Source: an uncultured Acetatifactor sp. (GTDB lineage Bacteria > Bacillota > Clostridia > Lachnospirales > Lachnospiraceae). From it: a DNA stretch of 44,615 nucleotides. The notes under the pieces are model-generated. The model was not told where the DNA came from and did no database searches. It saw only the letters and a program-made list of their open reading frames with translations. Positions 14,119-21,999 of the stretch are shown piece by piece. The DNA lies in NCBI GenBank assembly GCA_910589035.1, contig CAJUSI010000027.1, positions 1 through 44,615 on the forward strand, written 5' to 3'. A program made the position numbers and the translations under genes. Position 1 is the stretch's first letter; every line of letters starts with the position of its first letter.

Positions 14119-16999
14119 TGAGTTCAAAGATAAAATAATCGGAATATTTACCAGCAGGCTCACGGTTTTTACGGTAGTCTTCTGTCTTCTGGGAGGCATG
14201 CTTATCTATCGCTGTTTTGATCTGCAGATTGTAAACGGAGAAGAGTATCTTGAAAATTTTATCCTGGAGATAGAGAAGACCCGGGACATTGCCAGCACAA
14301 GAGGCAATATTTATGACAGAAACGGGAATCTGCTGGCCTACAACGAGCTGGCTTATTCCGTAAAAATCGAGGATGTATTTGAATCGGGCAGGAGCAAAAA
14401 TGAAAAACTGAACGCCGTGGTGTACAGCCTGATCCAGATGATTGAGAAAAACGGGGACAGCTGTATCACGGATTTCAGAATATACCTGAATGAGAACGGA
14501 GAGTTTGAATATACGGTGGACGGCACAGTCCGCCTGCGGTTTCTGGCGGATGTATACGGCAAAAAAACGGTGGACGAGCTGAAGGACGAGCAGCGCATGG
14601 CCACGCCGGAAGAGGTGATGGAATTCTTAAGCGGTACTTCCATGTTCGGCATCGGGGAATATGAGGATCCTGAGGATTCCAGAAGTGATTTCATTCCAGG
14701 AGCCGGTTACGCCAAAGAAGACTGGCTGAAAATGGTGACGGTACGCTATGCCATGAATCTTACTTCCTACCGGAAGTATATCGGCACCACTGTTGCCACC
14801 AATGTAAGCGATAAGACGGTGGCTGTGATTATGGAGAATTCTGAAGCCCTGCCGGGAGTCAGCATCGAGGAGGGAACCGTGCGCAGGTATGTGGACAGCA
14901 AGTATTTTGCCCATGTGCTCGGGTATGTGGGCAAGATTTCTTCCGAGGAACTGACCGAGCTGAACGCGCAGATGGAGGAGGCGGGGCTGGGCAGCGATGT
15001 CTACAATGTCAATGACGTGGTAGGAAAGGGAGGGATAGAGTCCTACCTTGAGACCACGCTCCAGGGCGATAAGGGCTATGAGAAGGTCATTGTGGACAAT
15101 ATGGGCAAGGTGATATCCATTGAGGAGCGCAGGGAAGCGAAGGCCGGACAGGACGTGTATCTTACCATAGACAGGGACTTGACCGAGGCCGTGTACAATA
15201 TCCTGGAGCAGAGGCTGGCGGGCCTTGTGTCCAGCAAAATCATCAATGCGAAGGAGTATATTCCCAAAGAAAATGCGGACAGCGCAGATATTAAGATTCC
15301 CATCTACGATGTGTACTTTACCATGTTCGACAATTCCGTCATTGACCTGAGACATCTGGCCGACGAGAATGCGGGCGATACGGAGAGGGAAGTGTACGAA
15401 GCTCATCTGATGTATAAGCAGCAGGTGTACGACAGGCTGATTTCGGAGCTGACCCAGGAGCTGACCCCTTACAATAAGCTCAGCAAGGAATATCAGGTTT
15501 ATCAGAGCAATATCGTAAATCTCCTGCGGGATAACGGTGTGATCATGACAGAGGCGGTAGAGGCCGATGACGCCACGCAGATCGCCTGGGAGACGGATGA
15601 GGTGATCAGCCTGAACGAATATCTGAAATACTGCATTTCCCGGAACTGGATAGATGTCAGCAAGCTGGAGCTTAACGATAAATACTCCGATTCCGCGGAG
15701 ATATACGATCAGGTAGTAGAGTATATCATCGGAATGATAGACAAAAATACAGAGTTTCAGAAACGTTTTTACAAGTACATGCTTTTGAATGATGTGATAA
15801 GCGGCAGGCAGGTGTGTCAGATTCTCTGCGAACAGGGGCTGGTGGAGGTGTCGGAAAAGGACTTCAGCGGCATCTTCAGCGGAAGCGTGAGCGCCTATGA
15901 TTTCATGAAGCATCGTATCGACGATCTGAATATCACTCCGGCTCAGCTGGCACTGGATCCCTGCAATGCCGCCTGTGTAATCACGGATGTAAACACGGGG
16001 GATGTGCTGGCCCTGGTCTCCTATCCGGGATATGACAATAACAAAATGGCGAATTCCATAGATGCGGAGTATTATGCAAAGCTGAATAAGGACAAGTCCA
16101 ATCCGCAGTATAATTATGCAACCCAGTATGCGGCGGCGCCGGGCTCCACCTTTAAAATGGTGGTCGCCTGTGCCGGGCTGATGGAGAATGTCATCACCGT
16201 AAGCACCCAGACCAACTGTGTGGGCACCTTTACGGAGATTACCTCCAAGCCGCCCAAATGCTGGAATGTCTACGGACATGGGAACGAGACGGTGACCACA
16301 GCCATCAGGGATTCCTGCAACTATTATTTTTACAATGTGGGATATCAGCTTTCCATAGGATCCGGAAATTATGTGGAGACGGAGGGGCTGGATACCCTGC
16401 GCAAATATGCGGAAATGTTCGGGCTTACGGACAAATCCGGGATTGAACTCTCGGAGGCGGCGCCCAATGTATCCACGGAGGATCCGGTGCGTTCTTCCAT
16501 CGGGCAGGGAAATAACAGCTATACCGCCGTAGCCCTGGCGCGCTATGTGGCCGCTGTGGCAAACGGGGGGACATGCTATAATCTCACGCTCCTTGACAGG
16601 ATCACCGATTCCGAGGGGAACACAATCGAAGAATTCCAGCCGAAAGTCCGCAATCAGGTTGAAATGCCGGAGGAATACTGGGACGCCATACGGCTCGGCA
16701 TGCGTGAGGCTGTGGAAAACAGATCTTATTTAAGCGGTCTGACGGTGAGTCTGGCAGGTAAGACAGGAACGGCCGAGGAGAGGAAGACAAGGCCCTCCCA
16801 TGGGTTGTTCGTATGCTATGCACCTTACGAAAAGCCGGAAATTGCCATTACAACCAGGATCCCCTTCGGGTATTCTTCCGATTATGCGGCAATGGCAACA
16901 AGGGACATTATCAAATATTATTATGATCTGGCAGAGGAGGATGAACTGATTACCGGCACCGCGGAGGCTCCGGAGGACGGGATCACCAATGAATTATAA
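14111..16999 (+). CDS. mrdA: Class B penicillin-binding protein 2 (elongasome transpeptidase)
   Basis: Crosslinks peptidoglycan during sidewall growth together with RodA. One N-terminal membrane helix is followed by the pedestal (DIASTRGNIYDRNGNLLA) and the transpeptidase domain with the active-site serine in GSTFKMV (Ser679), SCN at 735-737 and KTGTAE at 884. At 962 residues it is far longer than a typical 600-700 residue PBP2. The extra sequence lies mainly at about residues 365-612, between DRDLTEAVYNILEQRL and ACVITDVNTGDVLALVSYPGYD. The start is TTG 14111 with AAAGGAGAG upstream and overlaps mreD. The last bases overlap a longer reading of minC, but the favoured minC start lies after the stop. 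Confidence 0.93.
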   Translation: MFDEFKDKIIGIFTSRLTVFTVVFCLLGGMLIYRCFDLQIVNGEEYLENFILEIEKTRDIASTRGNIYDRNGNLLAYNELAYSVKIEDVFESGRSKNEKLNAVVYSLIQMIEKNGDSCITDFRIYLNENGEFEYTVDGTVRLRFLADVYGKKTVDELKDEQRMATPEEVMEFLSGTSMFGIGEYEDPEDSRSDFIPGAGYAKEDWLKMVTVRYAMNLTSYRKYIGTTVATNVSDKTVAVIMENSEALPGVSIEEGTVRRYVDSKYFAHVLGYVGKISSEELTELNAQMEEAGLGSDVYNVNDVVGKGGIESYLETTLQGDKGYEKVIVDNMGKVISIEERREAKAGQDVYLTIDRDLTEAVYNILEQRLAGLVSSKIINAKEYIPKENADSADIKIPIYDVYFTMFDNSVIDLRHLADENAGDTEREVYEAHLMYKQQVYDRLISELTQELTPYNKLSKEYQVYQSNIVNLLRDNGVIMTEAVEADDATQIAWETDEVISLNEYLKYCISRNWIDVSKLELNDKYSDSAEIYDQVVEYIIGMIDKNTEFQKRFYKYMLLNDVISGRQVCQILCEQGLVEVSEKDFSGIFSGSVSAYDFMKHRIDDLNITPAQLALDPCNAACVITDVNTGDVLALVSYPGYDNNKMANSIDAEYYAKLNKDKSNPQYNYATQYAAAPGSTFKMVVACAGLMENVITVSTQTNCVGTFTEITSKPPKCWNVYGHGNETVTTAIRDSCNYYFYNVGYQLSIGSGNYVETEGLDTLRKYAEMFGLTDKSGIELSEAAPNVSTEDPVRSSIGQGNNSYTAVALARYVAAVANGGTCYNLTLLDRITDSEGNTIEEFQPKVRNQVEMPEEYWDAIRLGMREAVENRSYLSGLTVSLAGKTGTAEERKTRPSHGLFVCYAPYEKPEIAITTRIPFGYSSDYAAMATRDIIKYYYDLAEEDELITGTAEAPEDGITNEL

Positions 17000-17033
17000 G
17001 CGCAGTCAGCGGCTGGAGTATGGAGGGGATTAC

Positions 17034-17705
17034 ATGAGAGAGAAGGTTATCATTAAGAGCTTTCCCAACGGCATAGCACTTTACTTAAATGGGGAGCTCC
17101 CTTTTGAAAAGATTCTGGAAGAGGTGGGATATAAATTTTCAGATGCAAGAAATTTCTTCGGCGCCGCCACCATGGCGTTGTCCATTGAGGGGCGGGTCCT
17201 CAATGAGGTGGAGGAGATACGCGTACTGGAGACCATCCGGGAGAACAGCGATTTGAACATCGCCTGTATTGTGGGCAGGGATGATACGGTGAACAAAAAT
17301 TACGTAAGGGCGCTGGCACATACGGAGAAAAGCGCGGCCGAGGAGGCAAACGGGCAGTTTTTCAAGGGAGACCTGAAGAACAGGGAGGTAGTGGAGACGG
17401 AGAACAGCATTATCATGCTGGGGGATGTCTACCCGGGGAGCACCGTGATCAGCGCGAAAAGCATTATTATTCTCGGGGGACTCTACGGCAGGGCCTACGC
17501 AGGCGGAAACGGCCGGGAGGAGGCTTTTATAGCAGCGTTTGAAATGATGCCGGAGAAAATAAAGATCGGCGATTTCAAATATACACAGAATACAAAACAG
17601 TCAAAATGGGGAATCAGACCCAAGGTACGGCCGAAAATTGCATATGTAAAGAACGACAGAATCGTATTCGAAGCACTTACCAAAGATATGCTGGGCAGCT
17701 TTTAA
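17034..17705 (+). CDS. minC: Septum site-determining protein MinC
   Basis: Inhibits FtsZ ring assembly away from mid-cell. The N-terminal FtsZ-interacting domain covers about residues 1-95; the C-terminal right-handed beta-helix is visible as regular hydrophobic turns (ENSIIMLGDVYPGSTVISAK, then IIILGGLYGRAYAGG). It is 223 residues, standard for the family. The ATG at 17034 follows GGAGGGG at 17021-17027; the earlier in-frame ATG at 16989 would overlap mrdA and has no ribosome binding site. It is followed by minD after 47 bases. Confidence 0.93.
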   Translation: MREKVIIKSFPNGIALYLNGELPFEKILEEVGYKFSDARNFFGAATMALSIEGRVLNEVEEIRVLETIRENSDLNIACIVGRDDTVNKNYVRALAHTEKSAAEEANGQFFKGDLKNREVVETENSIIMLGDVYPGSTVISAKSIIILGGLYGRAYAGGNGREEAFIAAFEMMPEKIKIGDFKYTQNTKQSKWGIRPKVRPKIAYVKNDRIVFEALTKDMLGSF

Positions 17706-17752
17706 AAGGGTCCGGCAGACGACAAAGAATCAGAAATTGGAGGAAAAGGAAA

Positions 17753-18574
17753 ATGGAAAAACAATTTTCCGCGGAGCAGAAGGGCTCCGAAGTCATTGTC
17801 GTCACTTCAGGTAAGGGCGGTGTGGGTAAGACCACCACAACCGCAAACGTTGGAACGGGTCTGGCAAAGCTCGGAAAGAAGGTCTGCCTGATCGATACGG
17901 ATATCGGTCTGCGCAACCTGGATGTGGTCATGGGACTGGAGAACCGCATTGTCTACAATCTGGTGGATGTGGTGGAGGGAAACTGCCGGATCAAACAGGC
18001 GCTGATACGGGACAAACGCCATCCCGGACTGTATCTGATGCCTTCGGCCCAGACAAGGGACAAGACGGCGGTATCGCCGGGACAGATGGTGAAGGTGATC
18101 GAACATCTGAAGGAACAGTTTGACTACATTATTCTGGATTGTCCCGCAGGGATTGAACAGGGATTTCAGAATGCCATCGCGGGAGCCAACAGGGCGCTTG
18201 TGGTGACCACTCCGGAGGTATCTGCGATCCGGGATGCGGACAGGATTATCGGCCTGCTGGAGGCAAACGGCTTCAAGCAGATGGAGCTGGTCATCAACAG
18301 ACTGCGCATGGATATGGTCAGGCGCGGGGACATGATGTCCGCCCAGGATGTAGTGGATATCCTGGCAATTCCCATGATAGGCATTATTCCGGATGATGAG
18401 AGCGTGGTGGTGGCCACCAACCAGGGAGAGCCTGTGGTGGGCGGCAGCTCCCCCGCCGGCCAGGCTTACGCAAATGTAGTACACAGGGTGGAGGGAAGGG
18501 ATGTGCCCTATCTGAATTTTGATAAGAGTATTTCATTCTGGACCAGGGTAACGGGAATATTTCATAAGGCATAG
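17753..18574 (+). CDS. minD: Septum site-determining ATPase MinD
   Basis: A ParA/MinD-type ATPase of 273 residues that recruits MinC to the membrane. The deviant Walker A motif SGKGGVGKTTT lies near residues 18-28, the switch region CLIDTDIGLRNLD follows, and Walker B-like DYIILDCPAG lies near residues 120-129. The C-terminal end SFWTRVTGIFHKA forms an amphipathic membrane-targeting helix. The start ATG 17753 is preceded by GGAGGAAAAGGA. The stop is 11 bases before minE. Confidence 0.95.
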   Translation: MEKQFSAEQKGSEVIVVTSGKGGVGKTTTTANVGTGLAKLGKKVCLIDTDIGLRNLDVVMGLENRIVYNLVDVVEGNCRIKQALIRDKRHPGLYLMPSAQTRDKTAVSPGQMVKVIEHLKEQFDYIILDCPAGIEQGFQNAIAGANRALVVTTPEVSAIRDADRIIGLLEANGFKQMELVINRLRMDMVRRGDMMSAQDVVDILAIPMIGIIPDDESVVVATNQGEPVVGGSSPAGQAYANVVHRVEGRDVPYLNFDKSISFWTRVTGIFHKA

Positions 18575-18585
18575 GAGGAGTGAAA

Positions 18586-18864
18586 ATGAGACATTTTTTT
18601 CGCAGAAAGAGCTCCTGCCAGATAGCGAAGGACAGGCTGAAGATTTTGCTGATTTCAGACAGGGTAAACTGTTCACCGGAGATCATGGAGCTGATTAAGA
18701 CGGATATCGCAAAGGTTTTGTCCAAGTACATGAAGATTGATTCGGAAAATATGGAGATTCAGATTAATACCAAGGGCAATAAGTCGGGACGGGGCGGCAA
18801 AATGCCTTCCCTTTACGCCAATATCCCCATTGTGGATGTATCGGCGCAGAATTTGTCGAAATAG
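18586..18864 (+). CDS. minE: Cell division topological specificity factor MinE
   Basis: A 92-residue protein that stimulates MinD ATP hydrolysis and gives the Min system its dynamics. The anti-MinCD segment is visible as CQIAKDRLKILLISDR at about residues 12-27, preceded by a basic amphipathic membrane-binding start (MRHFFRRK). The ATG at 18586 is chosen because AGGAGG at 18573-18578 lies 7 bases upstream, whereas the GTG at 18580 would have almost no spacing. MinE with MinCD in a Firmicute points to Clostridia rather than Bacillus, which uses DivIVA/MinJ. Confidence 0.93.
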   Translation: MRHFFRRKSSCQIAKDRLKILLISDRVNCSPEIMELIKTDIAKVLSKYMKIDSENMEIQINTKGNKSGRGGKMPSLYANIPIVDVSAQNLSK

Positions 18865-18912
18865 GGAATCTTCGGAGACACTGGCTGTTTTTCGGATTTC
18901 ACAGAGGAAATT

Positions 18913-20025
18913 ATGTTTAAAAGATACAGAATTCGGGATTTCGATTTTAAACTGGTTCTCATGATACTGGCTCTCTCGGCGATCGGTATCATGGCCATCG
19001 GAAGCGCGGAGGAATCACTCCAGACCAGGCAGCTGGCCGGAGTGGTTGCCGGTGCTTTCCTCATGATAGTCATTTGCTTTTTCGACTATACCTGGATTTT
19101 AAAGTTTTACTGGCTTATGTATGTGGCAAATCTTATACTTCTTCTGGCAGTATGGCAGCTTGGAGAGGAGAGTCACGGGGCCACGCGCTGGCTGCGAATA
19201 GGCGGTTTGCAGTTTCAACCTTCAGAAACCGCAAAAATTTTGTTGATTTTATTCTTCGCACAGTTTATTATGAAACATAGGAAGAAATTGAATACGGTGG
19301 GAATTATTGCCTTGTGTGCGGGAATGTTCGCATTGCCCTGGATTCTTGTCTGGGAACAGCCGGATCTGTCCACAAGCATGGTGCTGATAGCGCTGTTTGC
19401 CGTGATCATGTTTGCGGGGGGAATCAGCCTGAAGGTGGTATTCGGCGTGCTTGCGGTGACCATTCCCGCGGTGGCTCTGGTGATCTCCCTGGCTCTGCAG
19501 CCGGATAATGACCTTCTGACGGACAGCCAGAAGAACCGTGTGCTGGCATTTGTCAACCCTCAGGAGTATGAGACTACTTTTGCCTATCAGCAGCTGAATT
19601 CCGTGAAGGCCATCGCCTCGGGCCAGCTTGACGGAAAGGGGTATAAGAACAATAAAATTACATCGGTGAAAAACGGGAATTTTCTTTCCGAGGCGGAGAC
19701 GGATTTTATTTTTTCGGTAATTGGGGAAGAGTTTGGCTTTAAAGGGAGCGTGGTGGTGATTGTACTGCTGTTTTCCATCGCTCTCGAGTGTATTTCCGTG
19801 GCGAGAAAGGCGAAGGATGTGGCTGGTACAATTATCAGCGCCAGTATGGGGGGGCTGGTGGCCGTCCAGGGGTTTTTCAATATAGGTGTATCCACATTTA
19901 TTCTGCCGAATACGGGACTTACGCTTCCGTTTGTCAGCTATGGGCTGACATCATTGCTCAGTCTTTATATGGGAATGGGGTTTGTACTGAATGTAAGGCT
20001 TCAGGCAAAAAAATCAAAACAATAG
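18913..20025 (+). CDS. rodA: RodA/FtsW family peptidoglycan polymerase
   Basis: A 370-residue SEDS glycosyltransferase with about ten membrane helices. Family hallmarks are GATRWLRIGGLQFQPSE, WEQPDLSTSMV, the external loop with ETTFAYQQLNSVKAIASGQLDGKG, SEAETDFIFSVIGEEFGF and the final NTGLTLPFVSYG. It pairs with the class B PBP encoded upstream; position in the mre-min operon argues for RodA rather than FtsW. The distance from minE is 48 bases and the start ATG is preceded by GAGGAAATT. Confidence 0.93.
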   Translation: MFKRYRIRDFDFKLVLMILALSAIGIMAIGSAEESLQTRQLAGVVAGAFLMIVICFFDYTWILKFYWLMYVANLILLLAVWQLGEESHGATRWLRIGGLQFQPSETAKILLILFFAQFIMKHRKKLNTVGIIALCAGMFALPWILVWEQPDLSTSMVLIALFAVIMFAGGISLKVVFGVLAVTIPAVALVISLALQPDNDLLTDSQKNRVLAFVNPQEYETTFAYQQLNSVKAIASGQLDGKGYKNNKITSVKNGNFLSEAETDFIFSVIGEEFGFKGSVVVIVLLFSIALECISVARKAKDVAGTIISASMGGLVAVQGFFNIGVSTFILPNTGLTLPFVSYGLTSLLSLYMGMGFVLNVRLQAKKSKQ

Positions 20026-20055
20026 AGGATTATACAACTTGGAGGAGGTACTGGG

Positions 20056-20451
20056 ATGAATATTGCGTTGATTGCACATGATGCGAAAAAGAAGCTGATG
20101 CAGAATTTCTGTATTGCATACAGGGGGATTCTGAGCAAGAATGACCTGTACGCCACCGGCACCACGGGGCGTCTGATTGAGGAGGTTACAAATCTGAATA
20201 TCCACAAATGCCTGGCCGGCCATCTGGGCGGGGAACAGCAGATCGGAGCGCAGATTGAGAATAATGAGATCGATCTGGTAATTTTCCTGCGCGATCCCTT
20301 AAATCCCCAGAAGCATGAACCGGATGTAAACAAGGTAATACGGCTCTGCGACACTCATAATATTCCGCTGGCGACCAATCTTGCAAGCGCGGAACTGCTG
20401 ATCAAGGCTTTGGACAGAGGGGATCTGGAATGGCGTGAAATGTATAAATAA
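20056..20451 (+). CDS. mgsA: Methylglyoxal synthase
   Basis: Converts dihydroxyacetone phosphate to methylglyoxal and phosphate, a bypass of lower glycolysis. It is 131 residues, normal for the family, with IALIAHDAKK at the start, ATGTTGRLIEE near residue 33 that binds phosphate, GHLGGEQQIGA, and FLRDPLNPQKHEPD carrying the catalytic aspartate region. GGAGGAGG lies 7 bases before the ATG. It follows rodA directly and its end overlaps the next gene by 17 bases. Confidence 0.96.
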   Translation: MNIALIAHDAKKKLMQNFCIAYRGILSKNDLYATGTTGRLIEEVTNLNIHKCLAGHLGGEQQIGAQIENNEIDLVIFLRDPLNPQKHEPDVNKVIRLCDTHNIPLATNLASAELLIKALDRGDLEWREMYK

Positions 20452-21421
20452 GAAACGACGGAATAATTTAACAGTGATAGTGTTCATTATCTGCTGTCTT
20501 GCAGGCTGCGGCAATTTGAGCTATGGTATGTCCTATGACGTGAATTATGATGTCAGCAGCTTCAATGTGGTGTCCCGGCAGGAGACCAGGACAGCCGCTC
20601 CCTTTGCCTCAAACCTGTGTGTGGTGGCAGATAATGTGACGGATGATGAACGGGTGGATATGTCCAGGGCGGAGGCCGCCGCACTATTCGGACTGAAGGA
20701 CAACCAGGTTCTCTATGCAAAGAATGTGCATGAGCGTCTGCATCCGGCCAGCCTGACCAAGGTAATGACGGCTTTGATAGCATTGGAAAACGGCCAGATG
20801 AACCAGACTCTGACAGCTACCAGCGCGGTCAATATTACGGAATCCGGCGCCGTTCTCTGCGGGCTTGTGAGCGGGGATACCATGACGCTGGATCAGGCGC
20901 TGCGCATTCTTCTGGTGTATTCGGCCAATGATGTGGCATTGCTGATTGCGGAGAATATTGCGGGGAGCGTGGAGGGCTTCGTGGACATGATGAATGAGAA
21001 GGCCAGGGAACTGGGTGCCACCGATACTCATTTTATGAATCCCCACGGGCTTACAGATTCGGAGCATTACACCACAGCGTATGATCTGTATCTGATATTC
21101 AACGAGGCCATCAAGTATGATACCTTCAACGAAATCATACATATGGCTTCTTATCAGACCATATTTTACAGCAGCGATGGCAGCGAGAAGACCTTCAATA
21201 AACAGACCACGAATCTGTTCCTGAGAGGGAATTTCCAGCCCCCTGCCAATGTGACGGTAATCGGGGGAAAGACCGGCTCCACCAACGAGGCGGGGCAGTG
21301 CCTGATGCTTTTCACCAGGGACGAAAACGGCTCTCCCTACATATCCGTAATTCTGAGGGCGGAGAACAGGGATTACCTGTACAGTGAAATGATAGATTTA
21401 CTTGATGAGATTCACAAATAG
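20435..21421 (+). CDS. D-alanyl-D-alanine carboxypeptidase, lipoprotein form
   Basis: A 328-residue serine-type DD-carboxypeptidase of the S11/PBP5 (DacF-like) family that trims pentapeptides in peptidoglycan. Active-site motifs are S-L-T-K at Ser106, S-A-N at 163-165 and K-T-G at 279-281. The N-terminus is basic, then hydrophobic (VIVFIICCLAGC), and ends in a plausible lipobox LAGC (Cys25), so it may be a lipoprotein rather than an enzyme with a C-terminal amphipathic anchor; no such anchor follows the last domain. The GTG start at 20435 overlaps mgsA by 17 bases, so translation is likely coupled. Confidence 0.9.
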   Translation: MKCINKKRRNNLTVIVFIICCLAGCGNLSYGMSYDVNYDVSSFNVVSRQETRTAAPFASNLCVVADNVTDDERVDMSRAEAAALFGLKDNQVLYAKNVHERLHPASLTKVMTALIALENGQMNQTLTATSAVNITESGAVLCGLVSGDTMTLDQALRILLVYSANDVALLIAENIAGSVEGFVDMMNEKARELGATDTHFMNPHGLTDSEHYTTAYDLYLIFNEAIKYDTFNEIIHMASYQTIFYSSDGSEKTFNKQTTNLFLRGNFQPPANVTVIGGKTGSTNEAGQCLMLFTRDENGSPYISVILRAENRDYLYSEMIDLLDEIHK

Positions 21422-21424
21422 AGG

Positions 21425-21453
21425 TTGTTTTTTGGATTCATTTCCCTTATAAT
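21425..21453 (+). promoter_or_regulatory. Sigma-A promoter of the P-loop gene
   Basis: TTGTTT (21425-21430), a 17-base spacer, then a perfect TATAAT (21448-21453). It lies immediately after the carboxypeptidase stop and about 44 bases before the start at 21497. Confidence 0.75.
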
Positions 21454-21496
21454 GAATTTAAGGCAATACAATATTAATACTATAGGAGGGTTTCCA

Positions 21497-21916
21497 ATGG
21501 TTCAATTAATTGTAGGCAATAAAGGCAAGGGCAAGACATCAAAGCTATTGGACAAGGTAAATAGCGAAATAAAAGAAATATCAGGGAATATTGTATATCT
21601 TGACAAGAACACAAAACATATGTACGAGCTGAACAATAAGGTGAGGCTGATTGATGTATCCCAATATATGATTGAAAACAGCAATGAATTTGCAGGCTTT
21701 GTGAGCGGCATTATCTCCCAGGATCATGATCTGCAGCAGATGTATTTTGATAATTTCCTGAAGATTGCATACCTGGAGGGACAGGATATCGAGCCGATGG
21801 TAAATAAACTGGAGAGACTCAGTAATAAGTCCGGCGTGAAATTTGTATTGAGTATTTCCATGGATGAGTCGGAGGTTCCGGCTGGGATAAAGGATAAAAT
21901 TATTGTGTCGCTGTAA
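21497..21916 (+). CDS. Small P-loop protein of unknown role
   Basis: A 139-residue cytoplasmic protein. The P-loop GNKGKGKTS is at residues 7-15 and a Walker B-like hydrophobic strand VKFVLSISMDE is near residues 116-126, so nucleotide binding is likely. I cannot name a family with confidence; similar Lachnospiraceae proteins are often loosely labelled as twitching motility or ATPase proteins. The ATG 21497 follows AGGAGGG by 6 bases. An upstream in-frame start at 21425 would run through the promoter and is rejected. With its own promoter and a terminator right after it, the gene appears monocistronic between envelope and division genes. Confidence 0.75.
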   Translation: MVQLIVGNKGKGKTSKLLDKVNSEIKEISGNIVYLDKNTKHMYELNNKVRLIDVSQYMIENSNEFAGFVSGIISQDHDLQQMYFDNFLKIAYLEGQDIEPMVNKLERLSNKSGVKFVLSISMDESEVPAGIKDKIIVSL

Positions 21917-21954
21917 GCAGTGAAAACGACAATAGAAAAAAGGATTATGTACGA

Positions 21955-21983
21955 AAGCCTCGGAATGACAGCCCGGGGTTTTT
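21955..21983 (+). terminator. Rho-independent terminator after the P-loop gene
   Basis: AAGCCTCGG (21955-21963) pairs with CCGGGGTTT (21973-21981), with two G-T wobbles, around a 9-base loop; the T-run TTTTT occupies 21979-21983. It ends just before the GGAGG of the next gene. Confidence 0.65.
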
Positions 21984-21999
21984 GTTTGGAGGCATGGGA

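Noticed and set aside
14627..16279. A 550-codon open frame on the minus strand opposite mrdA
   Set aside because: It lies wholly inside a well-supported PBP2 gene, shows no recognisable domain and reads as the complement of its codons; such long shadows are common in GC-balanced genes.
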